Shown here in pieces: positions 1-5,600 of a stretch of 8,286 nt of DNA. Source of the stretch: JAOUEE01 sp051011595. GTDB lineage: Bacteria; Actinomycetota; Acidimicrobiia; Acidimicrobiales; SHLQ01. Every line of letters begins with the position of its first letter. The stretch's first letter is position 1. The position numbers and the translations under genes are program-made. Location of the stretch: positions 1 to 8,286 of the forward strand of contig JBPCTQ010000367.1 in assembly GCA_051011595.1 (NCBI GenBank), in the 5' to 3' direction. The notes below the pieces were generated by a model. It did no database searches, was not told where the DNA came from, and saw only the letters and a program-made list of their open reading frames with translations.

Positions 1-216
1 ATGGCCGCCCGGTGCCCGTCGTAGTGCGGCCCGCAACCGATCGGGATGGTGGATCTGATCGGCAAGCTGCCGGCCCTTGATACAGGTGTAGCCCTCGAAC
101 AGCGGGTCTTCGCGCACACCCCGCACCGCCGTGACCGAACCGGCCTCGATGTCGACCTCGACGGGACAGGCCGCGTGGCAGACCCGACAGAACGACTTGT
201 GTGTCTCGACGGTCAT
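1..216 (-). CDS. Molybdopterin oxidoreductase (DMSO reductase superfamily), N-terminal fragment
   Basis: The first 72 codons of a gene that leaves the window at base 1. The translation starts MTVETHKSFCRVCHAACPVE and carries the N-terminal 4Fe-4S signature of bis-MGD molybdenum/tungsten enzymes: Cys10-x2-Cys13-x3-Cys17-x27-Cys45, with a basic residue two positions after the last Cys (CIKGR). A typical IHHPDRL segment follows. These features place it in the family that binds one 4Fe-4S cluster next to the molybdopterin cofactor. Substrate and electron partner cannot be told, because the Mo-ligand region is outside the window. There is no twin-arginine signal ahead of the first Cys, so it is probably cytoplasmic. 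The start at 216 is supported by a GGAGA motif 7 nt upstream. The gene is divergent from the arsR-like gene and uses different cysteine spacing from the second molybdoenzyme at 6189-8225, so the two are not recent duplicates. Confidence 0.88.
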   Translation of the reverse strand, partial: MTVETHKSFCRVCHAACPVEVDIEAGSVTAVRGVREDPLFEGYTCIKGRQLADQIHHPDRLRAALRRAPGGH

Positions 217-223
217 GATCTCG

Positions 224-228
224 TCTCC
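224..228 (-). promoter_or_regulatory. Ribosome binding site of the left molybdoenzyme gene
   Basis: Read on the minus strand this is GGAGA, ending 7 nt before the ATG at 216. It is the best Shine-Dalgarno match near this start and fixes the choice of start codon. Confidence 0.6.
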
Positions 229-337
229 GATGGCCGGGCTTCAGCGGTGGAGTAGCTGAGCTTCCAGCTTCGCACAGCGTCGGTTGAACCCACCACGACG
301 GCCGACCGGCGTTGCCATTCGTCGGGAACGACCTCGT

Positions 338-366
338 TTGACATCGTTCACGATCTGATCAATGAT
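338..366 (+). promoter_or_regulatory. Sigma70-type promoter of the arsR-like/SRPBCC-VOC unit
   Basis: A perfect -35 hexamer TTGACA lies at 338-343. It is followed by exactly 17 bp and a 4-of-6 match to the -10 box, AATGAT, at 361-366. The expected transcription start, about 7 nt further on, falls at 373-374, which is the ATG at 374. The sequence lacks a Shine-Dalgarno motif before either possible start codon, so the mRNA is probably leaderless, a common arrangement in actinobacteria. The hexamers and spacing are visible; the transcription start is inferred. Confidence 0.6.
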
Positions 367-386
367 CAACGATATGGTTGATCATT
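361..386. promoter_or_regulatory. Operator: 10-bp perfect inverted repeat over -10 box and start codon
   Basis: The left arm AATGATCAAC (361-370) and right arm GTTGATCATT (377-386) are exact reverse complements separated by the 6-bp spacer GATATG. A third copy of the core hexamer TGATCA lies just outside, at 356-361. The symmetric, AT-rich repeat stands out in this GC-rich window. Its size and dyad symmetry fit binding by a winged-helix dimer such as the ArsR-family protein encoded directly after it. Binding there would cover both the -10 hexamer and the first codons, so it should shut off transcription directly. Autorepression is inferred from position and family habit. Confidence 0.7.
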
Positions 387-709
387 TGGACGATGCCTTC
401 GGCGCCCTCTCGGACCCCACGCGCCGTCAGGTCATCGAGCTCCTGATGGAGGGCCCCCAGATGGCGAGCACCTTGGCCGAGCGCACCGACACCAGCCGCT
501 CCGCGATGAGCCGACACCTACGAGTTCTGCGCACCGGTGGTTTGGTGCAGGCCACCACACCCGACGCCGACGCCCGGCAGCGGCTCTACGAGCTGCGAGC
601 CGAGCGGTTCGAGGCCGCGCAGGCGTGGCTCGACCAGGTGCACGCCTTCTGGTCCGAACAGCTGCAGTCCTTCTCCGCCCACATCGAAGCTACGAGAGGA
701 AACCAATGA
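374..709 (+). CDS. ArsR/SmtB-family winged-helix transcriptional repressor, cysteine-free
   Basis: A 111-residue protein made almost entirely of one ArsR-type winged-helix domain. The typical opening AFGALSDPTRRQVIELL (residues 8-24) leads into a helix-turn-helix with recognition helix around SRSAMSRHLRVLR (41-53). A beta-wing follows (about 55-74, ending in RQRLYEL), then a C-terminal helix. It belongs to the subgroup commonly paired with SRPBCC (AHSA1-like) proteins. There is no cysteine anywhere, so it cannot sense metals through the Cys motif of classical arsenic/cadmium sensors; its signal is unknown. An in-frame ATG at 362 would add four residues (MIND), but that codon lies inside the -10 box. 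The ATG at 374 fits a leaderless transcript and the usual family N-terminus. The stop overlaps the next start as ATGA, so the two proteins are translationally coupled. The gene is probably autorepressed through the inverted repeat at 361-386. Confidence 0.9.
   Translation: MVDHLDDAFGALSDPTRRQVIELLMEGPQMASTLAERTDTSRSAMSRHLRVLRTGGLVQATTPDADARQRLYELRAERFEAAQAWLDQVHAFWSEQLQSFSAHIEATRGNQ
694..700 (+). promoter_or_regulatory. Ribosome binding site of the SRPBCC-VOC gene
   Basis: The purine run GAGAGGA ends 5 nt before the ATG at 706, inside the last codons of the regulator gene. It selects 706 over the upstream in-frame ATG at 625, which would add 27 residues lying entirely within the regulator's coding region. 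Confidence 0.65.
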
Positions 710-1551
710 GTCAGACCGAGTCGATCAGGGTGAGCACACTCGTGCCCGTGGACCCGGCCACGGCCTTCGCCGTGTTCACCGAGGAAGTGGACCAGTGGTT
801 CCGGCTCACCCCCACGTCGTTCGCCGGCAACGTGGCCGTGACCGGGCTGCGCTTCGAACCCGAGGTCGGCGGCCGTTTCGTCGCCGGAACCGCCGACGCA
901 GGTGACGAGGTCGAGATCGCTCGTATCACCGCCTGGGAGCCAGGCACCCGGCTGGCCTTCGTCGACGCCGACAGCACCGAGGTCGACATCCGATTCTCCG
1001 CAGTGGGCGACGGCACCCGCGTCACCCTCGAACACCGAGGCCTCGGATCGCTGTCGGCCGATGATCTCGACCGGGCCTACCGCTACGGCCCTCGCTTGTT
1101 CCCCGGTTGGTTCGAGATGCATCTCGTGCCCTCCGTCGCCCAGCCCGTCGGTGTCACTCCCTACGTGATCTATCGCGACGCCGACGCCATGATCGACTGG
1201 TTGTGCCGGGTGTTCGGGTTCGAGGAACGAGGTCGGTTCACCGGCGACGACGGCCGCATCCACAACGCCGAGCTCCGGGTCGGCCAAACCGAGGTCTGGC
1301 TCGACGGCCGATCCGACGACCCGTGGGACGGCGGGGAGCGCCCCATGCAATGGATCGGTGTATGGGTCGACGATGTCGATGCCGTTCACGAGCGCATCTG
1401 CCGCGCCGGTGTCGATGCTCCCGCCCCCGAGAACGCCAACTACGGCGTACGGAGCTTCAATGTCACCGACCCGGAGGGTTGCCACTGGGGGTTTCTGTGT
1501 CGCAACGACAACCAGGCCGGCGTCAGCATGGGGGCCACGCCGGTCGAGTGA
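706..1551 (+). CDS. SRPBCC (AHSA1-like) domain fused to VOC/glyoxalase-like domain
   Basis: A 281-residue cytoplasmic protein with two domains. Residues 1 to about 142 form an SRPBCC helix-grip fold of the AHSA1-like type, which usually binds a hydrophobic ligand in a deep cavity. It opens with ESIRVSTLVPVDPATAFAVF, continues with EPEVGGRFV (51-59) and ITAWEPGTRLAF (74-85), and ends near GWFEMHLVP. Residues about 150-268 form a vicinal-oxygen-chelate (glyoxalase/bleomycin-resistance, PhnB-like) domain. This starts TPYVIYRDADAMIDWLCRVFGFEERGRF, has the His of GRIHNAEL (His186) as a possible metal ligand, a second half-module at WIGVWVDDVDAVHE (216-229), and the closing motif DPEGCHWGF (255-263). 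SRPBCC proteins next to ArsR regulators are common; an attached VOC domain is less usual and suggests ligand capture coupled to a metal-dependent or sequestering step. The substrate is unknown. The gene starts within the stop of the regulator (ATGA) and ends 18 bp from the convergent gene at 1570. Confidence 0.85.
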   Translation: MSQTESIRVSTLVPVDPATAFAVFTEEVDQWFRLTPTSFAGNVAVTGLRFEPEVGGRFVAGTADAGDEVEIARITAWEPGTRLAFVDADSTEVDIRFSAVGDGTRVTLEHRGLGSLSADDLDRAYRYGPRLFPGWFEMHLVPSVAQPVGVTPYVIYRDADAMIDWLCRVFGFEERGRFTGDDGRIHNAELRVGQTEVWLDGRSDDPWDGGERPMQWIGVWVDDVDAVHERICRAGVDAPAPENANYGVRSFNVTDPEGCHWGFLCRNDNQAGVSMGATPVE

Positions 1552-1569
1552 CTCCGTCACCCATCTCCA

Positions 1570-2184
1570 TCACATGGGAGCGAAACACTCGGCAACGAAG
1601 GCGTCGAAGGCCGCGACATCGGGCTTGATCACCAGATGGCCGTCGACCCGCTCGATGTCGAGAGCCGGGCAGAAGTAGTTCCCCGACGGGGTGAAGAAGT
1701 GGGGCGAGCCGACCACTCCCTGTTGCTGGCCTCGCACCCACGATGCCTCGACGGCCGCTCGGTCGGCCTCGCTGGCCGGGGGCACGTCGAGCGACGCCGC
1801 CAGCTCGCGCAGCACCTGCGGATCGGAGATGTCGCGGCCCTCTTCGAACAGGGCGGCCCGTATCGACAGGCTCATCGCCTCACCCCGCGCTTGGTCAACG
1901 CCGTACGCCGCTTCGGCCAGCGCCAGCGCCGGCAGCGTGGTGGTCGGGAAGGTAGCGACCCGAAACCCGGTGAACAGGTCCGGTGAGACCTGTTCTCGCA
2001 GATCGTCGATCTCGTCACCGATGAACTGGGCATCCATGGGTTTGCCGTTCACCAGCTCGAGTGGCCAGGAATGAACCCGAAGCCCGACATCGGCATCTTG
2101 TTCGTTCCGTCGTTCGACCAAACGGCGCAGGCCCACATGGGTGAATGGACACCACACGTCGGCGTACACCTCGATCATCGTCAT
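1570..2184 (-). CDS. DsbA/FrnE-like thioredoxin-fold oxidoreductase, single-cysteine active site
   Basis: A 204-residue protein of the DsbA superfamily (FrnE, 2-hydroxychromene-2-carboxylate isomerase and kappa-GST branch). It begins MTMIEVYADVWCPFTHVGLR, placing Cys12-Pro-Phe-Thr15 at the active site after the first beta strand. The helical insertion follows, and the cis-proline loop GVVGSPHFF comes late in the chain. The second cysteine of the usual CxxC is replaced by Thr, so it is unlikely to act as a simple dithiol oxidase. A glutathione- or mycothiol-type thiol transferase, an isomerase, or a monothiol mechanism is more likely. There is no signal peptide, so it acts in the cytoplasm. 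The start at 2184 has AGGA 7 nt upstream; the ATG two codons later lies further from it. It is the last gene of the minus-strand block and converges on the SRPBCC-VOC gene. Its substrate is not evident. Confidence 0.83.
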   Translation of the reverse strand: MTMIEVYADVWCPFTHVGLRRLVERRNEQDADVGLRVHSWPLELVNGKPMDAQFIGDEIDDLREQVSPDLFTGFRVATFPTTTLPALALAEAAYGVDQARGEAMSLSIRAALFEEGRDISDPQVLRELAASLDVPPASEADRAAVEASWVRGQQQGVVGSPHFFTPSGNYFCPALDIERVDGHLVIKPDVAAFDAFVAECFAPM

Positions 2185-2205
2185 GACCCGATCCTGTTGG
2201 CTGCG

Positions 2206-2225
2206 CCGCCGAAAACCAAAGGCGG
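2206..2225 (-). terminator. Weak hairpin between the cyclase and DsbA-like genes
   Basis: CCGCC (2206-2210) and GGCGG (2221-2225) can pair around a 10-nt loop in the 55-bp gap after the cyclase stop. The stem is only 5 bp and no U-tract follows in the direction of transcription, so it is at best a weak terminator or attenuator, and may be chance in GC-rich DNA. Confidence 0.15.
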
Positions 2226-2239
2226 AAGGTCCCGATCGA

Positions 2240-3343
2240 TCAGTCGCGCCGGGCTGCCCACAGCTGCACCGGATCGGCGAACCCCTTCAGCACCCGCCGC
2301 CCGGCCGATTCGAAGCCGAACCCGCCAGGTCCGCTGCGCGCCGCGGTGCGAACCTCTTCACTCACCAGGACCTCCTCGGGCACGGCCAGGTCGGCCATAC
2401 GCGATGCCAAGTTGACGGCGGGACCGTAGAAGTCACCTTCGCGCCCGAGCAGGTCACCCACCGCCACTCCCCCACACGGTGTGGTCTTGGCTGCGTCCTG
2501 GCGGAACTCTTCGATCATGGTGAGGGCGATGTCGAGTGCGGCTTCGGCGGTGGTGGCCACGAACATGACCTCGTCGCCGATGTGTTTCACGATGCGGCCG
2601 TTGTGGGCGGCGGTGGCGTTGAGGGCAACGGTCTCGAAGTGGTCGAAGAGCTGGGCCAGCTCGGCGGTGGAAAGCTCCTGGCTCAATGGCGTGTAGCCGA
2701 CCAGGTCGACGAAACCCACGAAGAACCGCACTCGCCGATCGGTGGATTCGTCGGCCGCCACGTTCCAGCGCCGGACCGCCGCCCGCATGTGGTGGCGCAA
2801 CAGGGCGGTGAAGGTGTCGGCCGACTCGAAGTAGGAGGCCATGGCCACTTCGTTGAAGTGCACCCGCTCGAGATCGGTGTTGCCCGTGTCGATGTCGTCG
2901 CGGCCGGTCACCTCGACGAAGGTGGCAATCCCGCTCTCGGCCAACCGGGCGCAGCTGGCTCCAGCGGTGCGTAACAGCTGCTCGCCCAGTTCGAGCCCGA
3001 TCACATCACCCAGGGCTCGCCACGTCCGGAACATCGCCACGTCTTCGCCGGTGAAGGCCTTGGCTGACCGGTCGACTTCGGGCAGACCCGCCGTGCGCAG
3101 GTATCGCTCCAGCTCCTCGGGTGCGATCGACAACTCGGCGGCAACCTCGACGAGGGTGCGACCGGCCGGTTCCAGAGCCGTGAAGACCGGGACGAAGGTG
3201 AGCCCGAGCTCGTCATCGATGGCCATCAACCGCTCGGGTGAGAGACCGAAGCGGTCGAGGCCCTCGAGCAGCTCCAGCCGTTCTTCGGCATCGACCGCGT
3301 CCGGGTCGTAGAGCCCCAGTTCGATCAGCCGGTCGAGGTCCAT
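2240..3343 (-). CDS. Class III adenylate cyclase with Rv1264/Rv2212-type N-terminal regulatory domain
   Basis: A 367-residue soluble enzyme predicted to make cAMP from ATP. The catalytic domain occupies about 205-335. It has both metal-binding aspartates, Asp213 in FVDLVGYT and Asp257 in KHIGDEVMF. The adenine-selecting pair is Lys253 and Asp304, and the transition-state residues are Asn311 and Arg315 in DFYGPAVNLASR. The D-x6-N-x3-R and K-x3-D spacings match mycobacterial ATP-specific cyclases, so the homodimer should be active. Residues 1 to about 190 are helical and resemble the regulatory domain of Rv1264 and Rv2212, where pH and fatty acids modulate activity. The stretch TLVEVAAELSIAPEELERYL (63-82) looks helix-turn-helix-like. 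No membrane segment is visible. The ATG at 3343 was chosen because the regulatory domain begins there (MDLDRLIELGLYD). A GTG at 3409 would add 22 unconserved-looking residues. A purine run at 3360-3370 is the only Shine-Dalgarno candidate, at an unusually long 16 nt. The gene lies 78 bp after the PhoX-like gene, probably on the same transcript. Confidence 0.92.
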   Translation of the reverse strand: MDLDRLIELGLYDPDAVDAEERLELLEGLDRFGLSPERLMAIDDELGLTFVPVFTALEPAGRTLVEVAAELSIAPEELERYLRTAGLPEVDRSAKAFTGEDVAMFRTWRALGDVIGLELGEQLLRTAGASCARLAESGIATFVEVTGRDDIDTGNTDLERVHFNEVAMASYFESADTFTALLRHHMRAAVRRWNVAADESTDRRVRFFVGFVDLVGYTPLSQELSTAELAQLFDHFETVALNATAAHNGRIVKHIGDEVMFVATTAEAALDIALTMIEEFRQDAAKTTPCGGVAVGDLLGREGDFYGPAVNLASRMADLAVPEEVLVSEEVRTAARSGPGGFGFESAGRRVLKGFADPVQLWAARRD

Positions 3344-3421
3344 CGACCGCGAGCCTAGGCCCCCCTTCCGTTCTGGTAGTGCTGCGACAGCCGGAGCGTG
3401 TCGGGGCACGACCAGAAGCCG

Positions 3422-4615
3422 TTAGACCGGCGGTTGCGGCGGCGCCAGCGGTGGTGGACCTGGTTCGGTGAAGGCCGACCACGGCCCGGTGATCTCGAAG
3501 GTCTGGCCGGGGTTGCGTTGCGAGCTGAAGTACAAACGGGTGCCCGACGGATCAAAGGCGACACCCGTGATCTCGGACCCGGCCACCCCCACCAGCTGCA
3601 CCACCGGGAACGCGGCGCCATCCTCTCGCACCAGGACCACCTGCATGTCGCCGCCGTCTTCGGCCACGTAGGCAACCCCATCGGTGGTGGTGCGCAGTGC
3701 GTCGGGCCCGGCCAACACCCCACCGGGAGCGGCCAGGCCGTCGTAGATGACCTCGAGTGTGCCCGCCGTCGGATCGTAGGCCCACACCCGCTGGGCACTC
3801 TTCTCGGTGAACAGCAGCTTCTCGCCCACCATGTCGCACCCCTCGGCCTTGTTGAAGGCGATGGTGTCGGGCACCTGGTAGCGAGTCGGCGTGGTGGTGG
3901 CGGCCGCGTCGGGTACCGGTTGCCACACCGGGCCGGCGCCGACATCGGTCATGATCTCCAACAAACCGGAAGAGAGGTCACCCCAGCTGTCGGGTGTGAA
4001 GCGGTACACCCCACCATCGGCCGGCGCACCGATGACGAACGGGTCCTCGGTGAGATACACCACTTCGTTGATGGGGTCGGCCACGGCAGCTTCGTGCCAG
4101 AACCGCCCGAGAGCCGGCCGCTCGACCGCTGGCCAGGCGCCCAGCGGGTCGCACTCGAACACACGACCGGTGGGTAACTCCTCACAGCTCAACCACGTGC
4201 CCCACGGCATCGCCCCGCCCGAGCAGTTGACGGTGGTTCGGGAGCCGTCGAGTACCACTCCGGCGTCGATCAGGTTCGCGCCGGCGTCGAAACGCAGGAA
4301 GCCGGCCCCTCCCTCGGGGAACGCCTCGGCATTGCTGACATAGGACCAGCCACCGTCGGGTAGTGCGAAGCACGCTCCTCCATCGGGAGCCTGATGCCAG
4401 ACATGGTTCGTGCCGGGCACGGTCTGGCCGGTCGTGGCCAGAAGCCGGCCAGTGAACAAGGGCGGAAGCCGCAGTCCGAGCCCATCGGGACCCAGCAGCG
4501 GACCCGGGTCACAGGCCGTGAGCAGGATCCCGCCCGCGCCCATCAACACCGCGGTCGATGCCAGCGTGCCCCCTCTGACGAACGCCCGCCTCGACACCTC
4601 GGCCCCACCATCCAT
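3422..4615 (-). CDS. PhoX/DUF839 family protein, Tat-exported lipoprotein
   Basis: A 397-residue predicted extracytoplasmic beta-propeller protein. The N-terminus has a twin-arginine motif SRRAFVRG (8-15), a hydrophobic stretch, then lipobox LTAC with Cys35. This suggests export folded through Tat, followed by lipid anchoring. The mature part carries hallmarks of the PhoX (DUF839) family: NCSGGAMPWGTWLSCEE (130-146), GRFWHEAAVADP (170-181), VYLTEDP (186-192) followed by VYRFTP, and LYFSSQRNP near the end (361-369). In characterised PhoX phosphatases, acidic residues and a Cys in these motifs hold iron and calcium, so Cys131, Glu145/146, Glu175 and Glu190 are candidate ligands here. The reaction could be phosphate-ester hydrolysis, but DUF839 is broader than true PhoX and this protein is shorter than typical PhoX. 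The C-terminus is proline-rich. Start 4615 has no clear Shine-Dalgarno; a GTG six codons in, just before the twin-arginine motif, is an alternative. The gene is 39 bp downstream of the PNPOx-like gene. Confidence 0.88.
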   Translation of the reverse strand: MDGGAEVSRRAFVRGGTLASTAVLMGAGGILLTACDPGPLLGPDGLGLRLPPLFTGRLLATTGQTVPGTNHVWHQAPDGGACFALPDGGWSYVSNAEAFPEGGAGFLRFDAGANLIDAGVVLDGSRTTVNCSGGAMPWGTWLSCEELPTGRVFECDPLGAWPAVERPALGRFWHEAAVADPINEVVYLTEDPFVIGAPADGGVYRFTPDSWGDLSSGLLEIMTDVGAGPVWQPVPDAAATTTPTRYQVPDTIAFNKAEGCDMVGEKLLFTEKSAQRVWAYDPTAGTLEVIYDGLAAPGGVLAGPDALRTTTDGVAYVAEDGGDMQVVLVREDGAAFPVVQLVGVAGSEITGVAFDPSGTRLYFSSQRNPGQTFEITGPWSAFTEPGPPPLAPPQPPV

Positions 4616-4621
4616 GGGGCG

Positions 4622-4627
4622 ACGGTA
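4622..4627 (-). promoter_or_regulatory. Possible -10 box giving a leaderless PhoX-like transcript
   Basis: Read on the minus strand this is TACCGT, preceded by TGG, and fits the actinobacterial TANNNT pattern. It ends 6 nt before the ATG at 4615, so the predicted transcript would start at or next to that codon, consistent with the missing Shine-Dalgarno. No convincing -35 is present, and such hexamers occur by chance, so this is a weak call. Confidence 0.25.
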
Positions 4628-4654
4628 CCAGTCGGTGTCCGTCTCGACCCTGGC

Positions 4655-5146
4655 TCAGTCGGTGCGCTCGCTGGCGATGGCGCGACCCAGCTTGGCGCCG
4701 TCGTAGCTGATGAACTTCACCGGCTCGAGCTCGAGCACCACCCGTCGAGGGGTGTCGAGCATCTCCCGTAAACCCTGCCGGCCGGTTTCGTTCTCGGGAT
4801 GCACGGCTCGGGAGAACTCGTCGAAGAACCACTCCAACGTCTCTCGATCGTCGTGGATGGTGCATGTGGTCTTGATGGTGATGGTGCGATCGGGACCCAT
4901 CTCGGTGCCGTCGCCGGAGATGATGACGCAGCTCTCCGGACGTTTGCGCAGCGCCTTCACCCGTTGCCGTTGACTGCTGGTGGTGACCCAGATCCGGTCG
5001 CGGGCCCAGATGTAGCGGTGGGTAACGCCCACCGGCCAACCGTCGCTGGTGCTCCAGCACACCGAGCACACTCGCTGCAACGCGAACAGTCGCTCCCGTT
5101 GTTCGTCGTCGAGCGGATACTCCGATACTTCTTCGAGACTGGCCAT
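4655..5146 (-). CDS. Pyridoxamine 5'-phosphate oxidase-like split-barrel flavin/F420-binding protein
   Basis: A 163-residue cytoplasmic protein of the PNPOx-like FMN/F420-binding split-barrel superfamily. The pattern is a short N-terminal helix (residues about 10-25), a first strand CSVCWSTSDGWPVGVTHRYIW (27-47) and RIWVTTSSQRQRVKALRKRP (51-70). This last segment is the familiar strand-plus-basic-helix that holds the cofactor phosphate. Strands through CVIISGDG and a C-terminal strand VVLELEPVKFISYDG (136-150) follow. Actinobacterial members include FMN- or F420-dependent reductases and haem-binding proteins; the cofactor cannot be assigned from sequence alone. The start at 5146 (MASLEEVSEY) has GAGGT at 5162-5158 about 11 nt upstream. 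Longer in-frame starts run into the MaoC-like gene and give an unconserved-looking tail. The gene lies 37 bp downstream of the MaoC gene and 39 bp upstream of the PhoX-like gene, so it is probably in one operon with the dehydratase pair. Confidence 0.82.
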   Translation of the reverse strand: MASLEEVSEYPLDDEQRERLFALQRVCSVCWSTSDGWPVGVTHRYIWARDRIWVTTSSQRQRVKALRKRPESCVIISGDGTEMGPDRTITIKTTCTIHDDRETLEWFFDEFSRAVHPENETGRQGLREMLDTPRRVVLELEPVKFISYDGAKLGRAIASERTD

Positions 5147-5183
5147 GGTGACTTCGTACCTCGTGGTGCGCCCGGTCGCGCAA

Positions 5184-5600
5184 TCAGTCGGCGTGGACCG
5201 GCAGCGCCACCCAGGCCCGACCGACCAGGTGTCGCACCCCATCGTCGCGCTCGAGCCACACGGCACACTCGGCGACGGTCTCGCCGTCGTCCTCGGACAA
5301 CCTGGTCACTTCGCCATGGGCCGTGGCCGCATCTCCGTCGAGCACCGGCTCGGGGAACGTGGCCCGAATGCGGCGCACGCTGGTGGGCCCGGCCCAAGCC
5401 ATCAACATGTTGGCCACGTAGCCCACGTTCACCGGCGTCTGGTTGAGCAGGCGCCCTTCGAACCCCAGGGAGTGGGTGCTGTCGCGGTCCCAGTGGATGG
5501 GTGTGGGGTCACGCAGAATGGCCGCCACCGTCTTCATCCGCTCCGGTGTCACCTGCGGCATGTGAAAGGGCGGGAGTCGATCACCGACCTCGACCTTCAT
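5184..5600 (-). CDS. MaoC-like (R)-specific enoyl-CoA hydratase/dehydratase, catalytic subunit
   Basis: A 138-residue single hotdog-fold protein. Its hydratase motif DPTPIHWD supplies the catalytic dyad Asp31 and His36, and GFEGRLLNQTPVNVGYVANML (46-66) forms the core helix region of the hotdog. RIRATFPEPVLDGDAATAHGEV (78-98) matches the usual strand-turn segment near the oxyanion side. Members add water to, or remove it from, a CoA-bound enoyl/3-hydroxyacyl chain. Its start overlaps the stop of the preceding subunit gene as ATGA, so the two should be made in equal amounts and assemble. The longer in-frame start at 5636 lies inside the partner gene and is rejected. The partner lacks a recognisable dyad, as in heteromeric actinobacterial dehydratases, where one subunit is structural and enlarges the substrate tunnel. 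A large or branched acyl-CoA (steroid side chain, mycolate-like or aromatic) is therefore plausible but not shown. Confidence 0.88.
   Translation of the reverse strand: MKVEVGDRLPPFHMPQVTPERMKTVAAILRDPTPIHWDRDSTHSLGFEGRLLNQTPVNVGYVANMLMAWAGPTSVRRIRATFPEPVLDGDAATAHGEVTRLSEDDGETVAECAVWLERDDGVRHLVGRAWVALPVHAD

Noticed and set aside
586..1560. 324-codon open frame on the minus strand opposite the SRPBCC-VOC gene
   Set aside because: Its translation is low-complexity, rich in Gly, Val, Asp and His, and matches no family. It is the antisense shadow of a gene with clear domains, as expected in GC-rich DNA.
1552..1569. Possible bidirectional terminator between the convergent genes
   Set aside because: The 18-bp gap shows no stable hairpin or T-tract.
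2141..2974. 277-codon plus-strand frame over the adenylate cyclase
   Set aside because: It overlaps the cyclase catalytic domain in antisense and spans the intergenic gap into the DsbA-like gene without any family signal.
3344..3409. 22-residue extension of the adenylate cyclase from a GTG start
   Set aside because: There is no good ribosome binding site and no domain-like sequence, while the ATG at 3343 starts directly at the regulatory domain. It cannot be fully excluded, because the ATG also has poor Shine-Dalgarno spacing.
3398..4177. 259-codon plus-strand frame over the PhoX-like gene
   Set aside because: It is antisense to conserved PhoX motifs and has no recognisable domain or ribosome binding site.
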